Shown here: in pieces, positions 42,668 through 52,202 of the stretch | Position numbering within the stretch: position 1 is the stretch's first letter | Layout of the letters: each line of letters opens with the position of its first letter | DNA from: Marinobacter salexigens | GTDB lineage: Bacteria; Pseudomonadota; Gammaproteobacteria; Pseudomonadales; Oleiphilaceae | Length of the DNA stretch: 64,000 nucleotides | Reading direction: 5' to 3' | Assembly (NCBI RefSeq): GCF_018860765.1 | Contig: NZ_JAHKPV010000001.1 | Span: 671,594-735,593 of the forward strand | Made by a program: the position numbers and the translations under genes | The notes under the pieces: model-generated | What the model saw: the letters and a program-made list of their open reading frames with translations, nothing else | Database searches by the model: none | What the model was told of the DNA's origin: nothing

Positions 42668-44233
42668 ATGTTGGATGCCAATATTAAGCAGCAACTGAAA
42701 GCCTACATGGAAAAACTGCAGCAGCCGATTGAGCTGGTGGCAGCCTACGACGATGGCGTTAAGTCTCAAGAGTTGCGAGAGCTGCTCGAAGAAATTGAGC
42801 CAATGTCTGAGAAGATCAGTTTGCGCACAGAACAGTCGAATGATGTGCGTCGTCCTTCCTTCGCCATAAATCGCGTAGGCAGCGACATGGGTGTGCGCTT
42901 TGCGGGCATCCCTATGGGTCACGAGTTTACTTCGCTGGTTTTGGCGTTGTTGCAGGTGGGAGGTCACCCATCCAAGGCGTCTCAGGATGTGATCGAGCAG
43001 GTTCAGCAGCTGGATGGTGAGTTTGAGTTCGAAACCTACTTTTCGCTATCGTGTCAGAACTGTCCGGATGTGGTGCAGGCTCTGAACCTGATGAGCGTAC
43101 TGAACCCGAATATTCGCCACACGTCTATTGACGGTGCCTTGTTTCAGGACGAAGTGGAAAAGCGTGAGGTTATGTCTGTGCCCAGTGTTTACCTGAATGG
43201 TGAGCCTTGGGGCCAAGGACGTATGACTCTGGAAGAGATTGCGTCCAAGCTGGATACCAAATCTGACGAGAAAGAAGCCGAGAAGATCAACCAGAAAGAT
43301 ACCTTTGAAGTGCTGGTGATTGGTGGTGGCCCTGCTGGCGCAGCCGCCTCTATTTATGCCGCTCGTAAGGGTATTTCGACAGGCATTGCCGCAGAGCGTT
43401 TTGGTGGTCAGGTTGCGGACACCATGAGTATCGAGAACCTGATTTCTGTGCCTTACACCGAAGGCCCGAAGCTGGTGGCGGCCATGGAGCAGCACGTTAA
43501 AGAGTACGACGTGGATATCATGAACATGCAGTTGGCCGAGAAGCTGATTCCGGCGTCGAAGCCCGGCATGCCCCATGAGATACGTCTTGCCAATGGCGCG
43601 TCACTCAAAGCACGCACCCTTGTACTCTCTACCGGTGCTCGCTGGCGCCCGCTGGGTGTTCCCGGTGAGGCGGAATACCGCAACAAAGGCGTTGCTTACT
43701 GTCCGCACTGTGACGGCCCGCTGTTCAAGGGCAAGCATGTTGCGGTGATAGGTGGCGGTAACTCCGGTGTGGAAGCGGCGATTGATCTTGCCGGTATTGT
43801 GCGCCATGTAACGCTGATTGAGTTTGGCGCTGAAATGCGCGCAGACGATGTATTGCAGAAAAAACTGCGCAGCCTGAATAATGTGGACATTATTACCTCT
43901 GGCCAGACCACTGAAGTGGTTGGTGAGAATGGCAGGGTGAGTGGCCTGAAATACACAGATCGCAACACGGGTGAAAACCATCACGTAGCGCTGGAGGGCG
44001 TGTTCGTACAGATTGGTTTGGTGCCGAACACCGAATGGCTCAAAGGTGATATTGAGCTGAGCCAGCATGGTGAAATCATCATCAACGACCGCAACGAAAC
44101 CTCAATTCCGGGTGTGTTTGCGGCTGGTGACGCTACCACTGTGCCGTTCAAACAGATTGTGATCTCTATGGGCGAAGGCTCGAAAGCTGCACTGAGTGCG
44201 TTTGATTTCTTGATTCGTAATTCTGTGGAATAA
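42668..44233 (+). CDS. ahpF: Alkyl hydroperoxide reductase subunit F
   Basis: Flavoprotein disulfide reductase of 521 aa that recycles AhpC with NADH or NADPH. N-terminal glutaredoxin-like domain with CQNC (about residue 129-132, in [12 protein letters not shown]), FAD-binding [21 protein letters not shown] (about 215-235), redox CPHC in [11 protein letters not shown] (about 340-350), NAD-binding [19 protein letters not shown] and the final [16 protein letters not shown]. Full length. AAAGGAGAA ribosome site before the ATG. Confidence 0.96.
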   Translation: MLDANIKQQLKAYMEKLQQPIELVAAYDDGVKSQELRELLEEIEPMSEKISLRTEQSNDVRRPSFAINRVGSDMGVRFAGIPMGHEFTSLVLALLQVGGHPSKASQDVIEQVQQLDGEFEFETYFSLSCQNCPDVVQALNLMSVLNPNIRHTSIDGALFQDEVEKREVMSVPSVYLNGEPWGQGRMTLEEIASKLDTKSDEKEAEKINQKDTFEVLVIGGGPAGAAASIYAARKGISTGIAAERFGGQVADTMSIENLISVPYTEGPKLVAAMEQHVKEYDVDIMNMQLAEKLIPASKPGMPHEIRLANGASLKARTLVLSTGARWRPLGVPGEAEYRNKGVAYCPHCDGPLFKGKHVAVIGGGNSGVEAAIDLAGIVRHVTLIEFGAEMRADDVLQKKLRSLNNVDIITSGQTTEVVGENGRVSGLKYTDRNTGENHHVALEGVFVQIGLVPNTEWLKGDIELSQHGEIIINDRNETSIPGVFAAGDATTVPFKQIVISMGEGSKAALSAFDFLIRNSVE

Positions 44234-44318
44234 ATCAAATTGGAATAGAGAGTTGGCAAGACAAACATGAGCCGGGGCGACTGCTCCGGCGGTGTTTTGG
44301 ACATGCTGGAAAGTACTG

Positions 44319-44353
44319 AAAACGGCATTCGTCATGCAGGCGAGTGCCGTTTT
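44319..44353. terminator. Hairpin terminator between ahpF and the transglutaminase-like gene
   Basis: AAAACGGCA (44319-44327) pairs with TGCCGTTTT (44345-44353), and the stem extends inward with one mismatch. Placed between convergent genes, so it may act in both directions. Confidence 0.65.
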
Positions 44354-44358
44354 GCGTT

Positions 44359-45027
44359 TCAGCTCCCGGAAATATCCTTTTCCAGACTGCCTTCAACCGC
44401 TTCGGGAGAGCCGCTTTCCAGAAACAGGTGCCCGTAAGCGGCTTTTATTCCCGACAAAATAAAATCATGGGGAACGTCATCGAAAAGACCATGATCGTTC
44501 ACGTACTCCATGTGTGCTTTGCCGGATTCTGTGTATTCCTGAAACACCGAGTCGTTCACCCCGTCAAACTCCAGCGGCTCTACCTTCATCAACTCACAAA
44601 GCTGTTTGTTGAATGCAGGGGTAGCCTTTACCCAGCGGCCGTTTAGGTAAAGCTCGATAAACCCATGCATACGAAAGATATCTGAGCGCAGCCACTCAAC
44701 TAGCTTGGGGCTTGATAGGTGATTACGCACATCAGCGAGGCCTAAGCGACTGGGGATGCCGATGGCCCTTGCAGCGGCGCCGAGCAATACGGCCTTAGGA
44801 ATGCAGTAGCTTTCACCGGCTTTTAACGCGTAGCTGGCGCTGAAGGTCTCGGGTTCGGGGCGGAAAACGTAGGGGTTGTAGCTTACGCTGTCCCGAACCG
44901 CCAAATAAAGAACTTTGGCCTGCTCCACCGGGTGCTCGGGTACACCCTCAAGCTGTGATGCAATCCAAGCTTTTAATTCGGGCTGGTTGTAGTCGAAAAA
45001 AGCGGTGGGCTGGAGGTAGTGTTCCAT
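44359..45027 (-). CDS. Transglutaminase-like domain protein
   Basis: Protein of 222 aa with the papain-like transglutaminase core. The catalytic triad is visible: Cys in AGESYCIPKAVLLGAAARAIGIPSRLGLADV (about residue 94), His in MHGFIELYLNGRWVKATPAF (about 140) and the following Asp/Asn position. No signal peptide. May be a cysteine protease or amidase and not a cross-linking enzyme. Gene stands alone. Confidence 0.83.
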   Translation of the reverse strand: MEHYLQPTAFFDYNQPELKAWIASQLEGVPEHPVEQAKVLYLAVRDSVSYNPYVFRPEPETFSASYALKAGESYCIPKAVLLGAAARAIGIPSRLGLADVRNHLSSPKLVEWLRSDIFRMHGFIELYLNGRWVKATPAFNKQLCELMKVEPLEFDGVNDSVFQEYTESGKAHMEYVNDHGLFDDVPHDFILSGIKAAYGHLFLESGSPEAVEGSLEKDISGS

Positions 45028-45183
45028 AACTGGGTATCCGGTTTGGGCATCAAGCTTCGATCATCGCTAATTAGCAAGCTACAGGCAATAGCAATAACCG
45101 TCAGGATGACTGCCAAAATGGATCAGGGTTTCTGGCAGGGCATTTTCCTATTTTGGAGCGTCTATCTTGCTGTTTAGGTTAAT

Positions 45184-45202
45184 GAGAAGTATTATTACTA
45201 TC
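45184..45202. promoter_or_regulatory. Candidate Fur box upstream of the siderophore receptor
   Basis: GAGAAGTATTATTACTATC agrees with the Fur 19-mer GATAATGATAATCATTATC at 13 of 19 positions, 51 bases upstream of the receptor ATG. Confidence 0.5.
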
Positions 45203-45252
45203 AATATCAATTCAATATTAGTTTTTTCGACTTAAAGCAAAATGAGATTCAA

Positions 45253-47394
45253 ATGAGCCAGATCAATACTATTTCAAGCCTACTTCTGGCAGCAGTGGCG
45301 ACTCCTTTCGCTATCACCGCAATCGCTCAAGAAACTCCAGTCGCTACCGAACTGAAACCGCTCGAGGTCTCCGCTACCCGTCAGGGCATAGCTGTCGACG
45401 AACTCGCCCACGCCGTCACCGTCATCGACCGTGAACAGCTCGATAGCCAGTTCCAGACCTCTCGCAACCTCGGCGAGGTTTTGGCAAAAACAGTGCCAGG
45501 CATGGCTCCCGCCAGTCAGACCCTGACCAACTTCAACCAGAGCTTGAGAGGGCGCAACCTACTGGTGTTGATTGATGGCGTTCCACAGAACACCAACCGC
45601 AACATAAGCCGCGACCTTATGAATATCGACCCCGCCAACATCGAACGCATCGAGGTGCTGCGCGGTGCCAGTGCAGTATACGGCAGCGGCGCTGCTGGTG
45701 GGGTCGTCAATATCATCACTCGTAGCAACGACGCCCCCAACAGTACAACGTTGGGGCTGCGTAGCTCGCTCACCAAATTGGATGAGGACGGTCTGGGTTA
45801 TCGGGCGGAGCAACATCTGGGAGGCGGCAATGACTCTTACGATTATGGCGTCAATCTAGCCTGGGAGCGTCAGGGTGCCTTTTTCGACGCCGATGGTGAC
45901 CGTATTGCCCCTGAGCCTAGTCAGGGCGACCTTTCCGATACCGACAGCTTGAGTCTGGCGGGTAAGCTGCGCTGGTTTCTGAATGGCAGCACCCTAACCC
46001 TATCAGCCAATCACTTCGACGCCGAACAGGACACCGATTACGCGTCCGACCCTGCCGTTGCCTCTCTACCTGCGGGCAGCGTCAAGGCCCGGCCCATTTC
46101 CGGGTTGAAGCTGGAGAGGCAGAGTCGTACTCGCAATAGCGCGATAAATCTGAGCTGGATTGCCAACCAGACCCTATTGGGTAGTCTTGATACACAGTTG
46201 TACTACCGTGATTACCATGCCCGCTTTTCTCCAGCTGATGGGCGTACTTGGTCGACTTGGGGTGTATTGGGCCAGAACTTTCAGGACACAGAGACGATGG
46301 GTGCGCGGGTAGGCTTGAGCACCGAACTCAGCGAGGCCAGTCTGGTGCGTTGGGGTGTAGACGTGAGCCGGGAAAAGTCCGAAGCCCCCATTGCCACCTA
46401 TGATGGCAACGCTTTTGACAACAGCGGCGGGCTGGTATTTATCAATACCGGTGACCGAACTTTTATGCCTCCTATTACTCAGGACACTGTCGGTACCTTC
46501 GTGCAGCTGGAGCATGGTTTCAGCGACCGCCTACGCGGTGAGTTGGGAGCCCGCTACGAGTATGCGTCCGCTGAATTTGATGACTTCACCACGCTCGGTC
46601 AGGGTAATGGCATTGAGGGTGGCGAGATCAGTTTCGACGACTTTCTGTTCAATACGGGTCTAGTATTTGATGTCACTCGAACCAGCGAACTGTATGCCAA
46701 TTTCTCTCAGGGCTTCGAGCTGCCGGATGTCGGCTTGCAGTTGCGCTATGCTCCCAGCGACTTTGATATCACCAGTTCTCAGTTGAAGCCCATCAAGACT
46801 GACAACTACGAAATCGGCACGCGCAGCGACTGGGGCCGCACCCAGACCAGCGTAGCTGTGTTCTACAGCCGATCAGATCTGGGGCAGCCCACCATCAAAG
46901 ACTTTGCCTTTGTCCAGCCCCGCGCCAAGGAGCGGATCTACGGTATCGAGGCTACCCTTGACTATCTGATTAGCGAAAACTGGTTACTGGGTGGTTTGGT
47001 GACCTGGCTGGAAGGTGAGCGCTACGACGATGACGACCAGCGCTGGGAAGCCTTAAACGGCTACCGCATTCCTCCGGTGCAGGCGCGCACCTACGCTGAG
47101 TACACCCCCAACAATCACTGGTTCCACCGCCTGCAAATCAACTACAGCGGTTCACGGGACGATGCGTTCGAGGATCAGGTGGGCTTCGGCAGTCGTGAGG
47201 TGGAGTCCTACACTACCGTTGACTATCATACCCGCTACCAAATCAACCAACACAAGGTCAGCGTGGGTGTTGAGAATCTACTAAACGAGAACTATTTCAC
47301 GGTGTACGGCCAATTGCTCCGCAACAATAACAACACCAGTCATATTCCGGCTTCGGGCATCACTTTGATGGCCACTTATCAATATCAATGGTAA
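45253..47394 (+). CDS. TonB-dependent siderophore receptor
   Basis: Outer-membrane receptor of 713 aa for ferric siderophore import. Signal peptide (to AIA-QE), TonB-box and plug region (LKPLEVSATRQGIAVDELAHAVTVID; LLVLIDGVPQN; NIERIEVLRGASAVYGSGAAGGVVNIITR, about residues 27-157), then a 22-strand-type barrel ending in the aromatic YQYQW. With the ABC importer and sbn-type genes behind it, ferric staphyloferrin B or a close analogue is the likely ligand. The next gene overlaps its end by seven bases. Confidence 0.92.
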   Translation: MSQINTISSLLLAAVATPFAITAIAQETPVATELKPLEVSATRQGIAVDELAHAVTVIDREQLDSQFQTSRNLGEVLAKTVPGMAPASQTLTNFNQSLRGRNLLVLIDGVPQNTNRNISRDLMNIDPANIERIEVLRGASAVYGSGAAGGVVNIITRSNDAPNSTTLGLRSSLTKLDEDGLGYRAEQHLGGGNDSYDYGVNLAWERQGAFFDADGDRIAPEPSQGDLSDTDSLSLAGKLRWFLNGSTLTLSANHFDAEQDTDYASDPAVASLPAGSVKARPISGLKLERQSRTRNSAINLSWIANQTLLGSLDTQLYYRDYHARFSPADGRTWSTWGVLGQNFQDTETMGARVGLSTELSEASLVRWGVDVSREKSEAPIATYDGNAFDNSGGLVFINTGDRTFMPPITQDTVGTFVQLEHGFSDRLRGELGARYEYASAEFDDFTTLGQGNGIEGGEISFDDFLFNTGLVFDVTRTSELYANFSQGFELPDVGLQLRYAPSDFDITSSQLKPIKTDNYEIGTRSDWGRTQTSVAVFYSRSDLGQPTIKDFAFVQPRAKERIYGIEATLDYLISENWLLGGLVTWLEGERYDDDDQRWEALNGYRIPPVQARTYAEYTPNNHWFHRLQINYSGSRDDAFEDQVGFGSREVESYTTVDYHTRYQINQHKVSVGVENLLNENYFTVYGQLLRNNNNTSHIPASGITLMATYQYQW

Positions 47395-48323
47395 AAGCTG
47401 CACTTCTGACTGCCCTCCTGTTGGCGGCCAATGGTTCGCCTGTGGCATTGGCGGAATCCTGCCGTCTGGTCAGTCATGCTTTGGGCAGCAGTTGTGTGAG
47501 CCCCGAACCGAAACGGGTGGCGGTGCTGGACACCGGAGAGCTGGATATCGTACTGGCTTTGGGAGTGGAACCCATCGCTGCCACCACCCCCTATCAGGTG
47601 GGGCAGTTCCCTGCGTACCTGCAAATGGACGACGATCGTGTGCGCTCTCTGGGGGTGGTGCAAGAGCCGGATCTTGAACGGCTAATGCGATTGCAGCCTG
47701 ACGTTATCATGGGCAGCCAACAGCGCCACGGCCAACTTTACCCAATACTGTCGTCCATTGCCCCCACGGTTTTTAGTGAATCCCTTGGGGCAAGTTGGGC
47801 GGAGAACCTGCAGCTGTTCGCCGGTGCACTTGGCCGGGAGGCGGTAGCAGAACGACTGCTCGCAGGCATCGACGAACAATGTCGGCAGATCCGGAAACAG
47901 TACCGAGCCAAGGGCCAGCCGCGCTTGTCGATCATACGTTCCATGCAAACCCATGTCCGGCTCCCCTTAGGTGGCTCCTTTATTGGGAGTCTTGTGCAAC
48001 GCTGTGGCCTTCTGCGGCCTGACGCCCAGTCCGGCACCGGCTTTGATCGCCGCCTGCGCTCGCCCCGGCATATCGACATGTTGGATGGGGACATTATCCT
48101 GCTCAGTGAATATGCTCCCGGGCAGGGGTCGTTGATAAAACGCTGGCAGCGCTCACCGTTCTGGTCACGGCTCGTGGGACAGGTCCACGAAGTGGATGAT
48201 AGCTATTGGATGCTGGGCATCGGCCCCGTAGCTGCGAAGCGCGTGTTGAATGATTTGCAACGAATCATCGCTAGTTACTCACAACGACTCCAACAACAGG
48301 CCCAGCCTTATGCTCAGCATTGA
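47388..48323 (+). CDS. Ferric siderophore ABC transporter substrate-binding protein (FecB/FhuD type)
   Basis: Periplasmic class III binding protein of 311 aa, signal peptide ending ALA-ES. The fold's landmarks are KRVAVLDTGELDIVLALGVEP at the start of the first lobe, GVVQEPDLERLMRLQPDVIMG, the long backbone helix, and the second lobe with DGDIILLSE. Receives the ferric complex from the outer-membrane receptor and hands it to the FecCD-type permeases encoded next. Confidence 0.88.
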   Translation: MVKAALLTALLLAANGSPVALAESCRLVSHALGSSCVSPEPKRVAVLDTGELDIVLALGVEPIAATTPYQVGQFPAYLQMDDDRVRSLGVVQEPDLERLMRLQPDVIMGSQQRHGQLYPILSSIAPTVFSESLGASWAENLQLFAGALGREAVAERLLAGIDEQCRQIRKQYRAKGQPRLSIIRSMQTHVRLPLGGSFIGSLVQRCGLLRPDAQSGTGFDRRLRSPRHIDMLDGDIILLSEYAPGQGSLIKRWQRSPFWSRLVGQVHEVDDSYWMLGIGPVAAKRVLNDLQRIIASYSQRLQQQAQPYAQH

Positions 48324-49305
48324 TCGCCGCCTTCTCTGGCTAGTGGGGGGGCTGTTATTAGTGGGTGCGGCGTCGCTGCTTTCGGGTATATCCAATGTCA
48401 AAATTGCAAACCTCTGGCACCTTTTGAGCGGCGGCATCACGATGAGTACCATCGACCGATTGGTATTGACGGAACTGCGGCTGCCTCGCCTGCTGGCGGC
48501 ATTTCTAGTGGGGTCTGCACTTGGCGCCGCCGGTTGCCTGCTACAGCGTCTTACCGCAAACCCTCTGGCCAGCCCAGGTTTGCTGGGGTTGAATCAGGGT
48601 GCCGCTCTGGGGCTGGTCTGCTTGCTGGTCGCACCCTGGCCGTTCACGCCCATGCACGGTTTCATCGCTGCCATGGCCGGGGCCGCACTGGCCATGATTC
48701 TGGTATTCGGGGTGGTGCGGCTCGCCACCGGCGGGTTGGCAGCGGAAAGTCTCCTGCTCTTCGGAGCCCTCCTGAGTACCCTGTTCGGCGCCCTAACGAC
48801 CATTGCATTGATTCTGGATCAGCATGCTCTGGATGCTATCCGTTTCTGGTTGGCAGGTTCGCTGTCATTGGTGGAACCAGCCCAGCTTCCTTCGCTGGCC
48901 ATACTGGTTCTGACCGGTCTGGTGCTGGCAGGGTTGCTGTGCCGCCCGCTCCAACTACTGGAAACTGGCAGCGATACCGCGCGGGGGTTGGGCGCTAACC
49001 CTCGACTGATCCTGCTGTCGGTTAGTGTCGTTACCCTAATGCTTACAGCCGTGTCTGTGGCGGTCAGTGGCCCCATCCTGTTTGTTGGGTTGGTGGTGCC
49101 CCATCTGGCCCGGCTGTGGGTTGGCGAACGCCTGCACTACCAACTGGCGGGCAGCGCCTTACTGGGTGCCTTGCTGCTATCTCTCGCGGACCTCCTGATT
49201 TACCATCTCGACAACACCGACCGGCTGCCTCCAGGCGTCGCCCTAGCATTGCTGGGCGTACCCTGGTTTTTGTGGTTGGTGCGACGGAGGTACCTTAACG
49301 GATGA
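48310..49305 (+). CDS. Iron-siderophore ABC transporter permease (FecCD family)
   Basis: Membrane subunit of 331 aa with about nine to ten helices. Family landmarks: ELRLPRLLAAFLVGSALGAAGCLLQRLTANPLASPGLLGLNQGAALG and, later, VSGPILFVGLVVPHLARLWVG. The ATG at 48310 overlaps the binding-protein gene by 14 bases. Pairs with the next permease as a heterodimer. Confidence 0.92.
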   Translation: MLSIDRRLLWLVGGLLLVGAASLLSGISNVKIANLWHLLSGGITMSTIDRLVLTELRLPRLLAAFLVGSALGAAGCLLQRLTANPLASPGLLGLNQGAALGLVCLLVAPWPFTPMHGFIAAMAGAALAMILVFGVVRLATGGLAAESLLLFGALLSTLFGALTTIALILDQHALDAIRFWLAGSLSLVEPAQLPSLAILVLTGLVLAGLLCRPLQLLETGSDTARGLGANPRLILLSVSVVTLMLTAVSVAVSGPILFVGLVVPHLARLWVGERLHYQLAGSALLGALLLSLADLLIYHLDNTDRLPPGVALALLGVPWFLWLVRRRYLNG

Positions 49306-50273
49306 TCGGACGTCTGATGACCGTTCCCTATCTCTTGCTATTGCCGCCGGTATTGGCCTTGTGCCTGCTCAATGGAAGCATCGACACACTGTCGCTTCTG
49401 CTGGTTGACAGCCAGCGCCAACTTATACTGCAGGTTATTACTGAACTGCGCCTGCCTCGGGTGCTGGTCGCGGCACTGGTAGGTGCGGGTCTAGGCATGT
49501 CCGGCCTGCTACTGCAGACCCTGTCCGGCAACCGGCTGGCGGACCCGGGTATTATCGGCGTCAATCAGGGAGCGGCACTGGCCGTTGTCGCGGGCCTGCT
49601 GCTGCTGCCGAACCTGCCGCCCCATTGGTTACCGCTGATGGGCGTCCTTGGTGGGTTGGCCAGCATGGGACTGCTTTGGCGTCTGAGCCGGGGCACCCCA
49701 GCCATCGCGCTGATCCTAATGGGGGTTGGGCTTAGCAGCCTGCTCAGTGCGCTGATTGGCTGCCTGCTGATCTTGTCGGAAACCCACCGGCTGGCCATGG
49801 TGATGACGTGGTTGGCGGGCAGCTTTGCCACCAGCAATGACGCAGTACTGATGAGCACCTTTGGGTGGTCAATAGTACTGTTGCCGCTATCTTGGTTGCT
49901 ATGCAGACGCCTGAGTCCATTGCTGCTGGATCCGCTCAGTGGCCGTATGCTGGGAGCTCGTACAAGCCAGACCGAATCCTTCTGCCTGATGATGGCCTGT
50001 GCGCTCGGCGCAGTGGCAGTGGCCGCCGCCGGCACGTTGGGATTCGTCGGACTGCTTGCTCCCCACATTGCCCGGCGGCTGCACCCGCCGCAGCCGGAGC
50101 TGCTAGCCCTGCCTGTCTTGGGGTATGGCGCCCTATTGGCAATGCTGGCGGATCTGCTGGGACGGAGTTTGTTCGCACCGGTACAACTGCCGGCGGGACT
50201 GATGCTTGCCGTCGTGGGGGTTCCGGTGTTTATCCTGTTGCTGCTCTGGCAACAGCGTCTTCGTGGAGACTGA
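49302..50273 (+). CDS. Iron-siderophore ABC transporter permease (FecCD family), second subunit
   Basis: Membrane subunit of 323 aa, homologous to the previous one: ELRLPRVLVAALVGAGLGMSGLLLQTLSGNRLADPGIIGVNQGAAL, then AGTLGFVGLLAPHIARRLHP. Overlaps the previous stop by four bases. Together the two permeases form the translocation channel. Confidence 0.92.
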   Translation: MIGRLMTVPYLLLLPPVLALCLLNGSIDTLSLLLVDSQRQLILQVITELRLPRVLVAALVGAGLGMSGLLLQTLSGNRLADPGIIGVNQGAALAVVAGLLLLPNLPPHWLPLMGVLGGLASMGLLWRLSRGTPAIALILMGVGLSSLLSALIGCLLILSETHRLAMVMTWLAGSFATSNDAVLMSTFGWSIVLLPLSWLLCRRLSPLLLDPLSGRMLGARTSQTESFCLMMACALGAVAVAAAGTLGFVGLLAPHIARRLHPPQPELLALPVLGYGALLAMLADLLGRSLFAPVQLPAGLMLAVVGVPVFILLLLWQQRLRGD

Positions 50274-50276
50274 TCA

Positions 50277-51074
50277 ATGAGCAAGTATGCTGTTCGCGCC
50301 ACCGATATTCGTGTGGGCTATCGCGGGATTCCGCTGATTGAGGAACCCCGCCTGACTATCCCAGCAGGGCGCATCACCGTCCTGCTGGGCGCCAACGGTT
50401 GCGGCAAGTCAACCCTGCTTAAGGCCATGGCTGGACTGCATCCCCTGCAGGATGGGCGAGTGTGGATCGGCGACGATGAGCTGGCCACAACCCCGGTCCG
50501 GCGGCTGGCCCGCCGATTGGCGTTCTTGCCACAGCACCCCAGTGCTCCCGAGGCCCTCACCGTGGCAGAATTGGTGATGATGGGGCGCTACCCGTATCGA
50601 CATCCGCTGTTGCCGCCAAGTGCCCAAGACCGTGAGGCCGTAACGGAAGCTCTCGCCCAGACTGACCTACGTGAGCTGGGGAAGCGCACGCTGGGTACCT
50701 TGTCCGGCGGTCAGCGGCAACGAGCTTGGCTGGCCATGGTGTTGGCGCAACAGACCGATATCTTGATGCTGGACGAGCCCACCAGCTATCTGGACCTAAG
50801 CCACCAGTACGATTTGCTCAATCTGATCCAGCGGCTGAACCGGGAGCATGACAAGACTCTGGTACTGGTGCTACACGACCTGAATCAGGCGTTCGAATTC
50901 GCCGACCACCTGATCTACATGAAACAGGGACGCATCCGGGCTCAGGGGACGCCGGCCCAGACGGCGTCCCCGGAACTGATCGAGGAGATCTTCGGCCTCA
51001 ACTGCGATATCCAGCCCCATCCAAAAGTATCTTGCCCACTGCTAATCCCGTTGGCTGGTCAGTACGGCCAGTAA
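50277..51074 (+). CDS. Iron-siderophore ABC transporter ATP-binding protein (FecE/FhuC type)
   Basis: ATPase of 265 aa. Walker A LLGANGCGKSTLLKAMAG (about residues 36-53), Q-loop LAFLPQHP, signature LSGGQRQRAWLAMVLAQQ (about 141-158), Walker B ILMLDEPTSYLDLSHQYDLL and switch His in VLVLHDLNQAFEFAD. Completes the importer; three bases after the second permease. Confidence 0.93.
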   Translation: MSKYAVRATDIRVGYRGIPLIEEPRLTIPAGRITVLLGANGCGKSTLLKAMAGLHPLQDGRVWIGDDELATTPVRRLARRLAFLPQHPSAPEALTVAELVMMGRYPYRHPLLPPSAQDREAVTEALAQTDLRELGKRTLGTLSGGQRQRAWLAMVLAQQTDILMLDEPTSYLDLSHQYDLLNLIQRLNREHDKTLVLVLHDLNQAFEFADHLIYMKQGRIRAQGTPAQTASPELIEEIFGLNCDIQPHPKVSCPLLIPLAGQYGQ

Positions 51075-51084
51075 CGGCTCCAGC

Positions 51085-51104
51085 AGTTTATCCCTAGATA
51101 AACT
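51085..51104. terminator. Short hairpin after the fec-type operon
   Basis: AGTTTATC-CCTA-GATAAACT is a perfect 8-bp inverted repeat 11 bases after the ATPase stop. It has no T tract, so termination is uncertain; it could instead be a regulatory site. Confidence 0.35.
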
Positions 51105-51135
51105 TACCAAGCTGTAATTATAGACTGGCTTTTAT

Positions 51136-51156
51136 TGCAAATCGTTCTTATTTGCA
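51136..51156. promoter_or_regulatory. Candidate Fur box upstream of sbnA
   Basis: TGCAAAT-N7-ATTTGCA is a perfect 7-bp inverted repeat with a Fur-like interior (GCAAATCGTTCTTATTTGC). It lies 35 bases before sbnA and predicts iron repression of the biosynthetic operon. Confidence 0.68.
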
Positions 51157-51190
51157 TTTAGTATTGCCTCTTGCACCATAGGAGGCAAAA

Positions 51191-52180
51191 ATGATCTACG
51201 ACAATGTTGCCAGCTGTATAGGAAATACACCGCTCGTCAGGCTTTCACGGGTCTTTGCAGGAAAAAGCGTCACCGTTCTCGCAAAGATGGAACTCATGAA
51301 CCCCGGCGGAAGTATCAAGGACAGACCCGCCAAGTATATGCTGGAAATGGGCATTCAGGCCGGCACGATCAATCCCGATAGCCACATCATTGAGAGTTCC
51401 TCGGGCAATCTGGCCATTGCCCTGGCAATGATCTGCAAACTGAAAGGGCTCGAATTCACCGCGGTGGTCGATCCGAAAATTTCCCCGGCCAACCTGAAGA
51501 TGCTGAGGCTATACGGCGCCAATGTCGTAACCGTTACGCAAAAGGATGAGAACGACGGTTACCTGTTGACCCGAATCAACACCGTCAAACAGCTCCTTCA
51601 TTCGATCCCCAACGCGGTCTGGATCAACCAGTACGCCAACCCGGACAACTGGCGCAGTCACTATTACGGCGAAGCGCGGGAAATCTTGGGACAGATCAAT
51701 CACCAGATTGACTACCTGATTATCGGCGCGAGCACCTCCGGAACTCTCATGGGGGTGTCCCGCTGTCTGAAGGAGGTGTTTCCGGATATGCGGGTCATCG
51801 CGGTGGACATTGTTGGCTCCGTCCTGTTCGGAGGCAAGTCGGCCCCCCGCGAAATCCCCGGCATTGGCGCCAGCCGTGTTCCGGAACTGCTGTCTGCAAA
51901 CGAGGTGGACCAGGTGATTTACGTCGACGATTACGAATCCGCCATGGGCTGCCGACGTCTGATTGCCGAAGAGGGTATTTTTGCTGGCGGCTCCAGTGGC
52001 TCCTCGATCTCGGCGATTGAGAAGCTCCTGCCCGAGATACCCGCAGGCAAATGCATCCTGACGCTGCTGCCGGACCGCGGCGATCGCTACCTTGATCTCG
52101 TCTATAACGAAGAATGGCTTGAACTGGTAAGGCAGCGTCATTTCAAGCACACACCCCATACCCACGAAGAAATTGCTTAA
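51191..52180 (+). CDS. sbnA: 2,3-diaminopropionate biosynthesis enzyme SbnA-like (ACEGA synthase)
   Basis: PLP enzyme of the cysteine synthase fold, 329 aa. In staphyloferrin B synthesis SbnA joins O-phospho-L-serine and L-glutamate to N-(1-amino-1-carboxyl-2-ethyl)-glutamate. PLP Lys43 in NPGGSIKDRPAKYM, the SSSGNLAIALAM loop, and the phosphate-binding IGASTSGTLMG (about residues 178-188) are present. The pairing with an SbnB homologue directly downstream is what separates it from an ordinary cysteine synthase. GGAGG ribosome site. Confidence 0.9.
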   Translation: MIYDNVASCIGNTPLVRLSRVFAGKSVTVLAKMELMNPGGSIKDRPAKYMLEMGIQAGTINPDSHIIESSSGNLAIALAMICKLKGLEFTAVVDPKISPANLKMLRLYGANVVTVTQKDENDGYLLTRINTVKQLLHSIPNAVWINQYANPDNWRSHYYGEAREILGQINHQIDYLIIGASTSGTLMGVSRCLKEVFPDMRVIAVDIVGSVLFGGKSAPREIPGIGASRVPELLSANEVDQVIYVDDYESAMGCRRLIAEEGIFAGGSSGSSISAIEKLLPEIPAGKCILTLLPDRGDRYLDLVYNEEWLELVRQRHFKHTPHTHEEIA

Positions 52181-52202
52181 TCGAACTCCAGGGAACTCAT
52201 CG

